Positions 26,229 through 34,430 of a DNA stretch of 64,000 nt are shown here, piece after piece. Position 1 is the stretch's first letter. Each line of letters opens with the position of its first letter. The translations under genes and the position numbers were made by a program. Source of the stretch: Planctomyces sp. (GTDB lineage: Bacteria; Planctomycetota; Planctomycetia; Planctomycetales; Planctomycetaceae); the NCBI GenBank assembly GCA_016795105.1, contig JAEUIH010000010.1, positions 1 through 64,000 on the forward strand. Reading direction: 5' to 3'. Below the pieces are notes generated by a model. The model was not told where the DNA came from. It saw only the letters and a program-made list of their open reading frames with translations, and made no database searches.

Positions 26229-27347
26229 ATGCTTTCTGCAATTCTTCAGCCGCCTCAGATGCCGCGATGGAAACGTCGCGCACGAGGCTTCACACTGCTC
26301 GAACTGATTGTAGTCATCGGAACGATTGCCATCCTGATTTCATTGCTCCTCCCATCAATTCAGCAGTCTCGAGAAGCCGCGCGGAGGACTCAGTGCAAGA
26401 ACAATCTCTTGCAGATTGGACTGGCGTTGAGGAACTACGATTCGCTCCACGAGGTACTTCCTCCGGGCTGTGTCAGTCCCTCAGGTCCGGTGAAAGTCAG
26501 ACAGTCCACCACGTATCGAATTGGCTGGATCGTTCAGATCCTCCCGTTTCTCGACAAAATGCCAATCTATCGCCAGGTGGATTTCGTTCGTCCGCAACTT
26601 TCGATGTTGACGGAAGAGGAAAAACTGCAGCTTCTTCAGCTCGAAGCCGCGATACCAGCAGCCACTCAAGATAGTCAGCCCGTTTACGACGGATCGAATG
26701 GCGGTTTCCCTGGAGAATTCATGGAGTATCAGTATTCGAGCCCCGTATCACTCACGCTTTTAACAGAGCCATCAAGCGGCCCGGGTATTGTGTTTCCGAT
26801 CCTGCATTGTCCTTCCGTCCCGTCGAGTCGAGGGCAGGGACGGTTTGACGATATGGTAGAGTATGCTGCAAATCAGGGGAGCGTCGAAACACCCATTGAT
26901 GCTGGCAATAACGGCCTCTTCTACCTCAACAGTTCACATTCACTTCGATCTGTACCAGATGGGGCATCCAGCACAATCGCAGTTGGAGAACATCTGAATT
27001 CTCCGTCGGGCGATGGTTGGTTTTACGGTGATCGTGCAACAATCCGGAACACAGATCACCCATTGTCAAAATCCTGGAACTCGCCATTGGCCCCCGGTAA
27101 CACACCACCGCCTGAACTGCCGGCTGGCACAAACATCGATGAACTCGATCCGTTAATTGCTGAACAGATCCGAAAAGCCGACGATGAATCAAAGTTTGTT
27201 GGGGGATTCGGAAGCCTGCACGTGAGTACTCACTTTCTGATGGCCGATGGCAGCGTTCGCGGAATCAACGACTTTGTTGCGCCCGAAGTTCTCAGGCGGC
27301 TGGCCAATCGAAACGATGGTGAAGTCATTTCTGACGGCAGCTTCTAG
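26229..27347 (+). CDS. DUF1559 pseudopilin-like protein, second copy
   Basis: A 372-residue protein with prepilin N-terminus [36 protein letters not shown] (Glu5 present). The DUF1559 core is [16 protein letters not shown] and the C-terminal motif is [16 protein letters not shown]. It is 60 residues longer than its neighbour, with inserts around 118-150 and 290-320. A ribosome site AAGGGA lies 7 nt before the ATG. It follows the first copy after 98 bp and closes the cluster. The two diverge enough to have different roles, for example shaft and tip. Confidence 0.9.
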   Translation: MLSAILQPPQMPRWKRRARGFTLLELIVVIGTIAILISLLLPSIQQSREAARRTQCKNNLLQIGLALRNYDSLHEVLPPGCVSPSGPVKVRQSTTYRIGWIVQILPFLDKMPIYRQVDFVRPQLSMLTEEEKLQLLQLEAAIPAATQDSQPVYDGSNGGFPGEFMEYQYSSPVSLTLLTEPSSGPGIVFPILHCPSVPSSRGQGRFDDMVEYAANQGSVETPIDAGNNGLFYLNSSHSLRSVPDGASSTIAVGEHLNSPSGDGWFYGDRATIRNTDHPLSKSWNSPLAPGNTPPPELPAGTNIDELDPLIAEQIRKADDESKFVGGFGSLHVSTHFLMADGSVRGINDFVAPEVLRRLANRNDGEVISDGSF

Positions 27348-27439
27348 GTGTTGCTGATCTGGATTTGGCGTGGAATCACGCGTGCCTCGCTCATCTCAAA
27401 AGCTGCTTTTCGTTCAAATTGCGTTTCAGTGAAGCGTAA

Positions 27440-27502
27440 TTGCGGACGGCCGACGGAGTCTGCCTGCTACAGTAGCAGGCAGACTCCGTCAGCCGTCCGC
27501 AA
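27440..27502. terminator. 63-bp near-perfect hairpin after the pseudopilin cluster
   Basis: Bases 27440-27470 pair with 27472-27502: 30 of 31 positions are complementary around a single-base centre (27471). The stem is GC-rich with the core GACGGAGTCTGCCTGCTAC. It lies 93 bp after the last DUF1559 gene and before the GlmU-like gene. No U-tract follows, so it may be an RNA-end stabiliser or a palindromic repeat rather than a classical intrinsic terminator. The rest of 27348-27615 holds no gene. Confidence 0.55.
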
Positions 27503-27615
27503 CCGCGCACGTATTGCCGCTTTGCGATGATTCTGCGGTTTGACGTCTCCCACTGCCCCACCTGATACAGGAACTTACTCTATCCAATCGTCAGGTGTTG
27601 AGGCAAAATTCGTGA

Positions 27616-28893
27616 ATGCGATACCTCATCTACGAAGACAGTTTGGTGTCCCAGCTCAACCCGATCGCGATGACACGTCCGGTGTTCGAGTTGCTTTGTG
27701 GTCGTGATTCGCTTCGCCGAAGACTTGAACGCTGGTTTCCGGCAGAACAAAACGGTGTTTGGATTCGCTCATGGCTCAAAGAAGTCTACAGCGAGGAACA
27801 TCCGCAGAGCAAAGTGAACGACTTCTCGTGGCTGAGCCAGGCTGGAACGCTCCTGATCAATGGCCGCTGGATACCAGAGAAACGATTTCAGACCGGCGAA
27901 GTCAGCCCTGGATGCGCGGGTTTTGTGAACGGGGAACTCGCATGGATCTTCCTTGAGCCGGAAGAGCTTAACCTGCTGAGCGAGACAGACTTTGATACGA
28001 TCGTTCTGCAGCTTGCGAGAATGCGAAAACCAGTTCGGGCATCCGGAATCCTCGCAAAATATCCGTGGGATCTTGTGAGTGAGAATCGGAGACAACTGGT
28101 CCGGGATTTTCTTGACGAAGGCATGTCCCAGGCACCTCAGTCAGAGCACGTTGTGGTCCTCGGTGATCAGCGGGACATCTATGTCGCAGAACGATCAATG
28201 ATTGATCCATTTGTTGTCCTGGATACTCGGACAGGACCAATCTCAATTGATCGTGATGTTCATATTCAGTCATTCACCAGAATCGAAGGTCCCTGTCATA
28301 TTGGTCGGGGGACAAAGATATTCAGGGCACTGATCCGCAGTGGCACCACGATTGGCGATCATTGTCGTGTTGGAGGCGAAATTGAAGAGTCAATCCTGCA
28401 TGGCTTCGTGAACAAGTACCACGACGGATTCCTCGGACACAGCTACGTCTGCCCGTGGGTCAACCTTGGCGCAATGACTTCGACCTCAGACCTTCGCCAC
28501 GACTACAGCGAAGTGCGAGTTCCTCTTCAGGGTGAGCAAATCAGTTCTCATCTGACAAAAGTGGGATCGTTCATTGGAGATCATTCACGAACAGCCATTG
28601 ACAGCATGTTCAACACAGGTTCCTCCATTGGCATCATGACGATGGTACTACCCGGAGGGCGACTGTTGCCAAGGTACATCCCCTCGTTCTGCAATGTAAG
28701 CTTCGGAGAACTTGCTGCCGACTGGCCTCTGGAAACAAGTATCGCCACAGCAGCAATTGCAATGACTCGCCGAGGTCAGAAAATGACTCCCGCCATGGCG
28801 AGACTGTTCCGAATTCTCTATCAGCAAACCGAACAGGAACGCCAAACAGCCCTCGCCAAAGCCACCCACCGCCGCATCACTCTCTCTAAGTAG
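27616..28893 (+). CDS. Alternative GlmU-like sugar nucleotidyltransferase/acyltransferase
   Basis: A 425-residue protein of the alternative bacterial GlmU family. A short N-terminal nucleotidyltransferase-like region (YEDSLVSQLNPIAMTRPVFELLCGRDSLRRRLERW) is followed from about 200 by a left-handed beta-helix acyltransferase region (HIGRGTKIFRALIRSGTTIGDHCRVGGEIEES). Conserved glycines and HSYVCPWVNLGAMT are present. It is predicted to form UDP-GlcNAc or a related sugar nucleotide for wall or surface polymers. The stop TAG (28891-28893) is the first part of a 70-bp repeat that abuts the gene. The C-terminal 20 residues are basic and low in conservation. Confidence 0.85.
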   Translation: MRYLIYEDSLVSQLNPIAMTRPVFELLCGRDSLRRRLERWFPAEQNGVWIRSWLKEVYSEEHPQSKVNDFSWLSQAGTLLINGRWIPEKRFQTGEVSPGCAGFVNGELAWIFLEPEELNLLSETDFDTIVLQLARMRKPVRASGILAKYPWDLVSENRRQLVRDFLDEGMSQAPQSEHVVVLGDQRDIYVAERSMIDPFVVLDTRTGPISIDRDVHIQSFTRIEGPCHIGRGTKIFRALIRSGTTIGDHCRVGGEIEESILHGFVNKYHDGFLGHSYVCPWVNLGAMTSTSDLRHDYSEVRVPLQGEQISSHLTKVGSFIGDHSRTAIDSMFNTGSSIGIMTMVLPGGRLLPRYIPSFCNVSFGELAADWPLETSIATAAIAMTRRGQKMTPAMARLFRILYQQTEQERQTALAKATHRRITLSK

Positions 28894-29205
28894 GATGGGC
28901 ATTCCTGCCCGTCCACACGCTGGTTCGAGTACTACAACGGCGCAGGGACGGCTCAAAATGTAGGATGGGCATTCCTGCCCGTCCACACGCTGGTTCGAGT
29001 ACTACAACGGCGCAGGGACGGCTCGAAATGTAGGATGGGCATTCCTGCCCGTCCACACGCTGGTTCGAGTACTACAACGGCGCAGGGACGGCTCGGGGAA
29101 GAATCCCCAAGCTACGATTTGTCCACACGCTGGTTCGAGTACTACAATGGCGCAGGGACGTGCTTGGGGAGGAACCCCCAAGCTACTTTGAGGGGGGGGA
29201 ACTGA
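28891..29205. repeat. 70-bp tandem repeat with REP-like hairpin, three and a half copies
   Basis: Copies begin at 28891, 28961 and 29031, each TAGGATGGGCATTCCTGCCC followed by GTCCACACGCTGGTTCGAG and GCGCAGGGACGGCTC. A fourth, partial copy with a changed head spans about 29100-29160. Each unit holds a GGGCA-TTCC-TGCCC stem-loop. An inverted relative lies at 51153-51298. The first base triplet TAG is the stop codon of the GlmU-like gene. The stretch contains no gene. Confidence 0.9.
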
Positions 29206-29895
29206 TCAGCTTGTTTGTTTCCAGAGGGCTTCGAAGGTTTGGGAGAACATTGCAATCAGGCGAGAGTTGTTTGTGATGACGAAGTTTTCTTCGTTGTTTT
29301 CAGCTGCGCCCCGAGTCCAGTTATAACTTCCGTTCAGGAGTAACTGACCATCAAAGATGGCGAACTTGTGGTGCATGTGGTATGCCGATCGATCCACATG
29401 GAGCTCAATGCCCGCCTCGGCCAGTTTGTCTGCATCGGAACCCGGATCAGCCGCCTTGTCGTCATCTGTGATGATCCGGATCCGGATTCCTCGACGATGA
29501 GCCTCCAGGACCGAAGAAGTCAGTCGATCATCCGTGATGGTGAAAACACAGATGTCAACACGACTCTTTGCTTCCGCGAACAGCGACCGAATTCGCTGCG
29601 GGCAATTATCTTTGGGACTGAACCAGGCTTCGACTTCCGAAATTCGATCTGATCCCCCGGAAGCATTGTGCAGGACCTTTAGAACATCTTCCACCCATTC
29701 CAGCACCAGCTTCCCGTTTGTTGCATCGATGGCGCCCCGAGCAAGATCGAAGACGATGTGACGGTAGTTTGCAAGTTGCTGTTCACCGGGTTCGATATGC
29801 TCGAGGACAGCACTCAGGTTTGACTTCTCGCCGCGAGACAAGCGTCTGTCTTCGAGAGTATGTGCCAGCATTTCCTTCAGTTTCTGAGGGTGCAT
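29206..29895 (-). CDS. Phospholipase D-family protein with a single HKD motif
   Basis: A 229-residue protein. An alpha-helical N-terminal part (about 1-85) shows no known domain. A PLD domain follows: IRSLFAEAKSRVDICVFTITDD (103-123), the HKD motif in HHKFAIFD (H175, K177, D182), and NGSYNWTRGAAENNEENFV. One HKD motif suggests that it dimerises, as Nuc and mitochondrial PLD6 do, and acts as a phosphodiesterase or nuclease. There is no signal peptide, so it acts inside the cell. The neighbouring gene on its side is the amidohydrolase, with no evident link. Confidence 0.85.
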   Translation of the reverse strand: MHPQKLKEMLAHTLEDRRLSRGEKSNLSAVLEHIEPGEQQLANYRHIVFDLARGAIDATNGKLVLEWVEDVLKVLHNASGGSDRISEVEAWFSPKDNCPQRIRSLFAEAKSRVDICVFTITDDRLTSSVLEAHRRGIRIRIITDDDKAADPGSDADKLAEAGIELHVDRSAYHMHHKFAIFDGQLLLNGSYNWTRGAAENNEENFVITNNSRLIAMFSQTFEALWKQTS

Positions 29896-29924
29896 AGTGC
29901 GTCGAGACCTTGAAGATGAAGATA

Positions 29925-29951
29925 CGGCACGCTGCGGACTGCGGCGTGCCG
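29925..29951. terminator. Hairpin between PLD protein and amidohydrolase
   Basis: An 8-bp GC-rich stem CGGCACGC/GCGTGCCG with an 11-nt loop (29933-29943) lies between two minus-strand genes. No clear U-run follows. It may reduce read-through from the amidohydrolase gene into the PLD gene. Confidence 0.4.
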
Positions 29952-30002
29952 ATTTAGCGGACGGATGTCGTACAAACGAGTTTACTCAAACACGGACTTC
30001 AA

Positions 30003-31070
30003 TCACTGAGTGAGAAGGCTATAGAACTTCTCCGCGTTTTTATGCAGCAGCTTCTCCTGCTCCGCTTGAGGACGATTAGAAATAATTGTCAGCAAAGTCG
30101 ATACCCATTCCCTGAATGGCGCGCCGAGCAGGCATACAGGCCAGTCACCACCAAAGATGACTCGATCCGGACCAAACGAATCGAGGCAATGGTTGATTAC
30201 CGGGGCGAGCGAATCCGTAAACGGAACACCGGTTGGAGCAGATGCAATAACGCCGGAGATCTTGCAGATCACGTTGGATTGTTCGGCGAGTTGCAGGATG
30301 TTGGCTTTCCACGCTTCGGTATCGTGCTTCGGTGCCTCTTTTCGGACGGACTCAGAGAGAAACGAACCTGGATCTGCATTTCCGCAGTGATCAAGCACAA
30401 AGCGAGTACCGGGGCACTGGCGTACCAGAGTGACGGCGTCGCTGAGATCTTCGGGCCGCATGCACAGGTCAAAGCTCATTCCAATTTCGCCCAGCAAATT
30501 CATCGACCGAACGAACTGCTTTTCGAGGCAGAGACCTCGTGGACAATCGGGCGGATGCAGAACCTGACGAACACCCTTGATTGGCTTAGCCTTCGCGTAG
30601 CGATGGATGTAACGCGCGAACTCTTCGCTGTTTGGCCGGCCGGAAATAACGGCAGCGATTGTGGGAGCATCTCCCTTGCGGCAGATTTCGAGCAGCGTGT
30701 CGGCCTCAGAAATCTGTTGATCCGGGGCAATATCAACTTCCATATAAACGGCCGACTTGATGTTCAGGCCCTCGGTGGCAGCCGCATACTCGTTCAGCCA
30801 ATAAGTCTTTTTCAGAACTTCCGGGGCTCCGTCCAGCCATGGCAGTTTCTGAGTTTCGAGATTCCAAAGATGCTGATGTGTATCAACGATCGGGGTGGCC
30901 AGCATTGCTCTGGCACCAGCAGCCGCCGTTTCAGTCAATGCTCCTGAAGGGTGGGCAAAAGTACGACTTGCGGCGGCTGCACCGCCGACGAGAAGCGCGC
31001 CCGCTGTTGTCAGAAATCGACGACGATCGGTCTGAGCTGAACCGGAGAATCCGGGTTCTACGACTGACAT
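30003..31070 (-). CDS. Tat-exported amidohydrolase-2 (lactonase-like)
   Basis: About 355 residues from the ATG at 31070, chosen because GGAGG lies 9 nt upstream and the twin-arginine signal TDRRRFLTTAGALLVGGAAAAS follows at once. Metal-site motifs of the TIM-barrel amidohydrolase-2 family are present: PIVDTHQHLW, a central VLDHCGN and FGGDWPV. Members include fuconolactone and rhamnonolactone hydrolases and aryl decarboxylases; a sugar lactonase is the best fit to size and the WNLETQKLPWL segment. Its periplasmic location suggests a role in sugar-acid degradation. It is divergent from the formyl-THF cyclo-ligase gene (152 bp between). Confidence 0.82.
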   Translation of the reverse strand: MSVVEPGFSGSAQTDRRRFLTTAGALLVGGAAAASRTFAHPSGALTETAAAGARAMLATPIVDTHQHLWNLETQKLPWLDGAPEVLKKTYWLNEYAAATEGLNIKSAVYMEVDIAPDQQISEADTLLEICRKGDAPTIAAVISGRPNSEEFARYIHRYAKAKPIKGVRQVLHPPDCPRGLCLEKQFVRSMNLLGEIGMSFDLCMRPEDLSDAVTLVRQCPGTRFVLDHCGNADPGSFLSESVRKEAPKHDTEAWKANILQLAEQSNVICKISGVIASAPTGVPFTDSLAPVINHCLDSFGPDRVIFGGDWPVCLLGAPFREWVSTLLTIISNRPQAEQEKLLHKNAEKFYSLLTQ

Positions 31071-31222
31071 CTGAGCATCCTCCAGAAAAGATGGGTGAAC
31101 AACTGCAGCCGGGGACGTTCTGTTTTTAAGGAAGTCAGCGGCAAAAGTTAAGACGGGTTGAAGATCGCTGGAGGGAAGTGTAAAAGCTGCGTCAGAGATT
31201 TTGAACTGATCGGAGGGAATCC

Positions 31223-31828
31223 ATGTCATTCGACGCCGCGGTGCAGGAACGAAAGAACGAATTGCGGAAGCAGGCTCACGCCAACCGCAATGCACAGGAA
31301 AACAAGGACGAGCTGAGTCGCCGGATCGTCGGCGCTTTTATGGCTCTGCCGGAATACGCAGAAGCTCAGACTGTGATGTTCTACATCGACGTCCGCAGTG
31401 AAGTTCGGACTCGACACGACCTGGAACTTGCTCTGCAGTCCGGCAAGCGGATTGTGGTCCCCTGGTGCAACGCAGACGGTGAATTGGAGTTGTTCCACCT
31501 GACCTCCATGGAAGAACTTGAACTTGGCATGTACCGGATCCTTGAACCACGTCCGGAATTGCGGCCGCTGCCGGAAAAGCAGGTCCCCGTGGAGGAACTG
31601 GATTTAATCATGGTGCCCGGTGTCGGATTTGATCCTCGAGGGGCCAGGATGGGACATGGCAAAGGATACTACGATAAGCTCCTCGAACATGCTCGCAAAG
31701 ACACACCGCTGATAGCGCTGGCTTTTGAGTGCCAGGTGTTTGAAGAAATCCCGGTTGCCGGTCATGACGTCTTCATGGACAAGATCGTCACGGAAGATCG
31801 GATCATCGAAGGACGAGGACGTCGATGA
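31223..31828 (+). CDS. 5-formyltetrahydrofolate cyclo-ligase
   Basis: A 201-residue enzyme of the MTHFS family. The N-terminal ATP-binding KNELRKQAHANR is present. The C-terminal signature VPGVGFDPRGARMGHGKGYYDKLLEH (about 133-158) is intact. It converts 5-formyl-THF to 5,10-methenyl-THF with ATP, recycling folate. Its stop overlaps the start of the FhcD gene (ATGA), coupling folate-linked with methanopterin-linked C1 chemistry. The start at 31223 follows a GGAGGGAA site. Confidence 0.92.
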   Translation: MSFDAAVQERKNELRKQAHANRNAQENKDELSRRIVGAFMALPEYAEAQTVMFYIDVRSEVRTRHDLELALQSGKRIVVPWCNADGELELFHLTSMEELELGMYRILEPRPELRPLPEKQVPVEELDLIMVPGVGFDPRGARMGHGKGYYDKLLEHARKDTPLIALAFECQVFEEIPVAGHDVFMDKIVTEDRIIEGRGRR

Positions 31829-32739
31829 CAGCTGAAGTGGAGGATACGTATGCAGAGGCATTTCGCAGCTTGTATGTCGAATTCATGATTACGGCTCGTG
31901 ACCGCAAGTGGCTTGATCACGCCATCAACGCCGCGACAGGTTACGGATCTTCGTCAATCATGTGTGACTGTGAGGCGGGTGTTGATCAATACATCGGTCC
32001 TGACTGTGCAAGCGGAATTGAAACTCCGGATGGTCGACCGGGTGCGATCTGCCAACTGCACGTTCCTCGATTTCGGAAAGATCGAGTCGAAGCCTTAGAG
32101 AAAGCACTGTTGTCGAGAGTCGCACAAAACGTCCTGACGTGCCCGACTGCCAGATGTTTTTCGCTCGATGGGACTCCACCATCCTACCGCCTGGGACGTA
32201 AGCTGGCGTTTTTCGGGGATGGATTTGAGACCGTTGAAGAGCGTTTTGGTCGCAGTATGTGGGTTGTTCCGACGATGGGTGGCGACTTCTGCATTGATCG
32301 TCGGTTCGGCTATCGCGACGGTGTCATGGGAGGAAATCTTTGGTTCATGGCAACATCCGAAGAAGCTTCCCTTCTGGCAGCTGAACGTGCTGTCGAAGCG
32401 TGTCTCAGTGTCCCTGGCGTGATCACACCATTTCCAGGAGGAATCGCGGCGAGTGGCTCGAAGGCGGGCAGCCGATATAAGTTCCTGTTCGCTAGCACCA
32501 ATGATCCGTTCTGCCCGACTCTGAAAGGGCGGCCAGGTGTGGATTCACAACTGCCCGACGGGATTCAATCGGTAATGGAAATCATCATCAACGGACGCGA
32601 TCTATCCACCGTCAGCGCCGCAACTCAGGCTGCAATCGCAGCGTCAAAAGACATTGAGGGTGTTGTGAAAATTACCGCAGGAAATTACGGCGGCCGGCTT
32701 GGAAAAAGCTGGGTCTGGCTTGTGCCGGATCGCCATTAA
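31825..32739 (+). CDS. fhcD: Formylmethanofuran:tetrahydromethanopterin formyltransferase
   Basis: A 304-residue protein matching the Ftr/FhcD family across its length. Recognisable stretches are FMITARDRKWLDHAINAATGYGSSSIMCDCEAG, TPDGRPG, a central MGGDFCIDRRFGYRDGVMGGN and the C-terminal ITAGNYGGRLGKSWVWL. In bacteria FhcD forms part of the formyltransferase/hydrolase complex that passes formyl groups from tetrahydromethanopterin to methanofuran, ending in formate. Planctomycetes are known to carry such C1 genes without being methylotrophs. The other fhc and mch genes are not in this window. It is translationally coupled to the formyl-THF cyclo-ligase. Confidence 0.92.
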   Translation: MTAEVEDTYAEAFRSLYVEFMITARDRKWLDHAINAATGYGSSSIMCDCEAGVDQYIGPDCASGIETPDGRPGAICQLHVPRFRKDRVEALEKALLSRVAQNVLTCPTARCFSLDGTPPSYRLGRKLAFFGDGFETVEERFGRSMWVVPTMGGDFCIDRRFGYRDGVMGGNLWFMATSEEASLLAAERAVEACLSVPGVITPFPGGIAASGSKAGSRYKFLFASTNDPFCPTLKGRPGVDSQLPDGIQSVMEIIINGRDLSTVSAATQAAIAASKDIEGVVKITAGNYGGRLGKSWVWLVPDRH

Positions 32740-32801
32740 CGCGACACTCGGCTCATCAAGTTCACTTCGGACCTGGTACAGCCGAGGAGTTTCAGCATGC
32801 A

Positions 32802-33104
32802 ATGGGACGATCAATGCGATTGGACTTTGTTGCGTACGGAGCAGTGGCCATGTTAGCGGTAGCTGCCTGTCTCTACTGTTTGCATCGGCTTTGTCTGAAA
32901 CTGGAGTCGATGGGACTCTTGTTTTACCTCAACCGTAAATCCTCGACGGGGGCGGCCAGTTGCTTTGTTGCCGCTCGAGAGTTCATCGAACCAGACGTGC
33001 AGCATGTAGAACAAGTGTCAGAACAAATAGAAATCCGCGACGAAAATGCTCTGCCGAAGGACTCGCCCCTGAAAAATCATCTGAAGACACAGGGGACAGA
33101 GTGA
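32802..33104 (+). CDS. Small single-TM hypothetical protein
   Basis: About 100 residues. One N-terminal TM segment (about 9-27, FVAYGAVAMLAVAACLYCLH) is followed by a cytosolic tail rich in charged residues. GAGGAG sits about 12 nt before the ATG at 32802, and a second ATG is at 32814. No family is recognised. It follows fhcD after 62 bp on the same strand and may be co-transcribed. It is accepted because it has an initiation site and a plausible membrane topology, but remains uncertain. Confidence 0.45.
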   Translation: MGRSMRLDFVAYGAVAMLAVAACLYCLHRLCLKLESMGLLFYLNRKSSTGAASCFVAAREFIEPDVQHVEQVSEQIEIRDENALPKDSPLKNHLKTQGTE

Positions 33105-33110
33105 ACTTAG

Positions 33111-33129
33111 CGACTCCCTGAACGAGTCG
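33111..33129. terminator. Short hairpin between convergent genes
   Basis: A 6-bp stem CGACTC/GAGTCG with a 7-nt loop lies just after the small TM protein and before the convergent SUMF1-fold gene. No T-run is visible. It may act as a weak terminator for the C1 operon. Confidence 0.35.
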
Positions 33130-33193
33130 GCGTCTTCCTGATTGAGAATGTGGCGGCAGATGAGATTGCGATGGCAGGTCGTCGAGTAGTGGA

Positions 33194-34399
33194 TTACGGC
33201 GAACCCTGTTGTGGAATACCGATGGCCTCGCGCCCCGAGTTGAGTCGTTCAAGCAGGTCGGATTCAAGCTGTTGGTGCTGAGCGTTCCAGAACAGTGCAA
33301 TTGTGGATGGAGGCAGCGGCTTCAGGGATCGTACGACTCGGAAGCCAATATTCCGCCCCTCGTGAGATGCGAGCCAGTGAACGCTTCGCGGGAGATCCGG
33401 GTCATATTCCCAAAGTGATTCAGATGACGCATGTCGCGCAGCGGATCTCAGGTCTTGTTCTGAATCCAGCCAGCCACCACCTCTGAGTACGCTTTCCATC
33501 TGAGTCGGTACAAATGTAAACGCCGGGTTGGACTTGTTGTTAGTTGCCAGCTCCAGGTAGCCATCAGCAGAGTATTGATCAATCACCCATTCGGCAACAT
33601 TGCCATGCATGTCGAACAGTCCCCAGCGATTTGGTTGTTTTGAAGCGACAGCCGCAGTACCTTCGGGAGCGTTTTCCGTCCCTGCGTCTTTGGAACTCGT
33701 ATAGTGAGCGTACACTGGAAGAGTTTCACTGCTGTTGCCAAAGCAATACGCCGTATCTGACCCTGCCCGACATGCGTATTCCCATTCGACTTCCGTTGGC
33801 AGTCGATATTGTTGGCCGGTCTTTAGAGACAGCCATTTGGAATATTGCTTCGCTCCGTATTGAGTCACCGAAATCACCGGGTGAACCTTATCGCCGAACT
33901 CCTGCACATACGTCGCATCGTAGACTGGTGTCGGTGCTGAGACAGCATCCGGAGTCTTTAAAAGATCCGGAACTGGTTCACCGTCCCATTGTCGTTGACG
34001 AAATTCACTATATAGCCCCTGATAAATTCGATATTCATTCCATGTGACCTCTGTTCGCCCGATCCAGAATGGTGCAACATCAGTTTCGAACTGCGGACCT
34101 TCATCAGGCTCTCTTCCAGGCTCTGACTCTGTTGACCCAATCTGAACACGCCCCCCCGGAACGGGTATCATAATGAAAGTAGTCGGCCGAAGATCTGCAC
34201 CGTTGCCAGCCGTGACTTCTGATGTGTTCTGCAGAGTCACGGTGTATGGAACCATCCAGGTCCCGTCATCCAGTTGGACAAATGGTTGCTCTATGGGGGC
34301 TGCTCGCACAATTCCCGGTTGCTCCCGTTCGTCGTTCGAGACCAGGACCAGGCGTTCAAAGAGGCAGAGGTGAGAGAGTAGACAGAGAAGAATGAACAT
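33194..34399 (-). CDS. SUMF1/FGE-fold secreted protein without catalytic cysteines
   Basis: A 401-residue protein with a signal or anchor segment at 1-20 (MFILLCLLSHLCLFERLVLV). An FGE-sulfatase domain covers about 75-375: GGRVQIGSTESEPGREPDEGP, FWIGRTEVTWNEY, YRLPTEVEWEYACRAG, NRWGLFDMHGNVAEWV and GFRVVR. True formylglycine-generating enzymes have two C-terminal active-site cysteines before GFR; here the stretch SAARHASSES...NIGFRVV has none. It is thus more likely a binding or structural module than a sulfatase maturase. Such domains are common in planctomycetes, often fused to kinases. The start has CGGAGA about 8 nt upstream. Confidence 0.82.
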   Translation of the reverse strand: MFILLCLLSHLCLFERLVLVSNDEREQPGIVRAAPIEQPFVQLDDGTWMVPYTVTLQNTSEVTAGNGADLRPTTFIMIPVPGGRVQIGSTESEPGREPDEGPQFETDVAPFWIGRTEVTWNEYRIYQGLYSEFRQRQWDGEPVPDLLKTPDAVSAPTPVYDATYVQEFGDKVHPVISVTQYGAKQYSKWLSLKTGQQYRLPTEVEWEYACRAGSDTAYCFGNSSETLPVYAHYTSSKDAGTENAPEGTAAVASKQPNRWGLFDMHGNVAEWVIDQYSADGYLELATNNKSNPAFTFVPTQMESVLRGGGWLDSEQDLRSAARHASSESLWEYDPDLPRSVHWLASHEGRNIGFRVVRSLKPLPPSTIALFWNAQHQQLESDLLERLNSGREAIGIPQQGSP

Positions 34400-34430
34400 G
34401 AGCCAATCTCCGGACCCGGAAAATCCAGCA

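Noticed and set aside
28891-29160. Possible CRISPR-like array of 70-bp units
   Set aside because: The units are identical along their full length, so there are no unique spacers.
30042-30947. Plus-strand open frame opposite the amidohydrolase
   Set aside because: Antisense shadow of a well-supported gene with metal-site motifs.
33194-34399. Sulfatase maturase for the sulfatase at 12496-14163
   Set aside because: The active-site cysteines required for formylglycine formation are not found in the C-terminal part.
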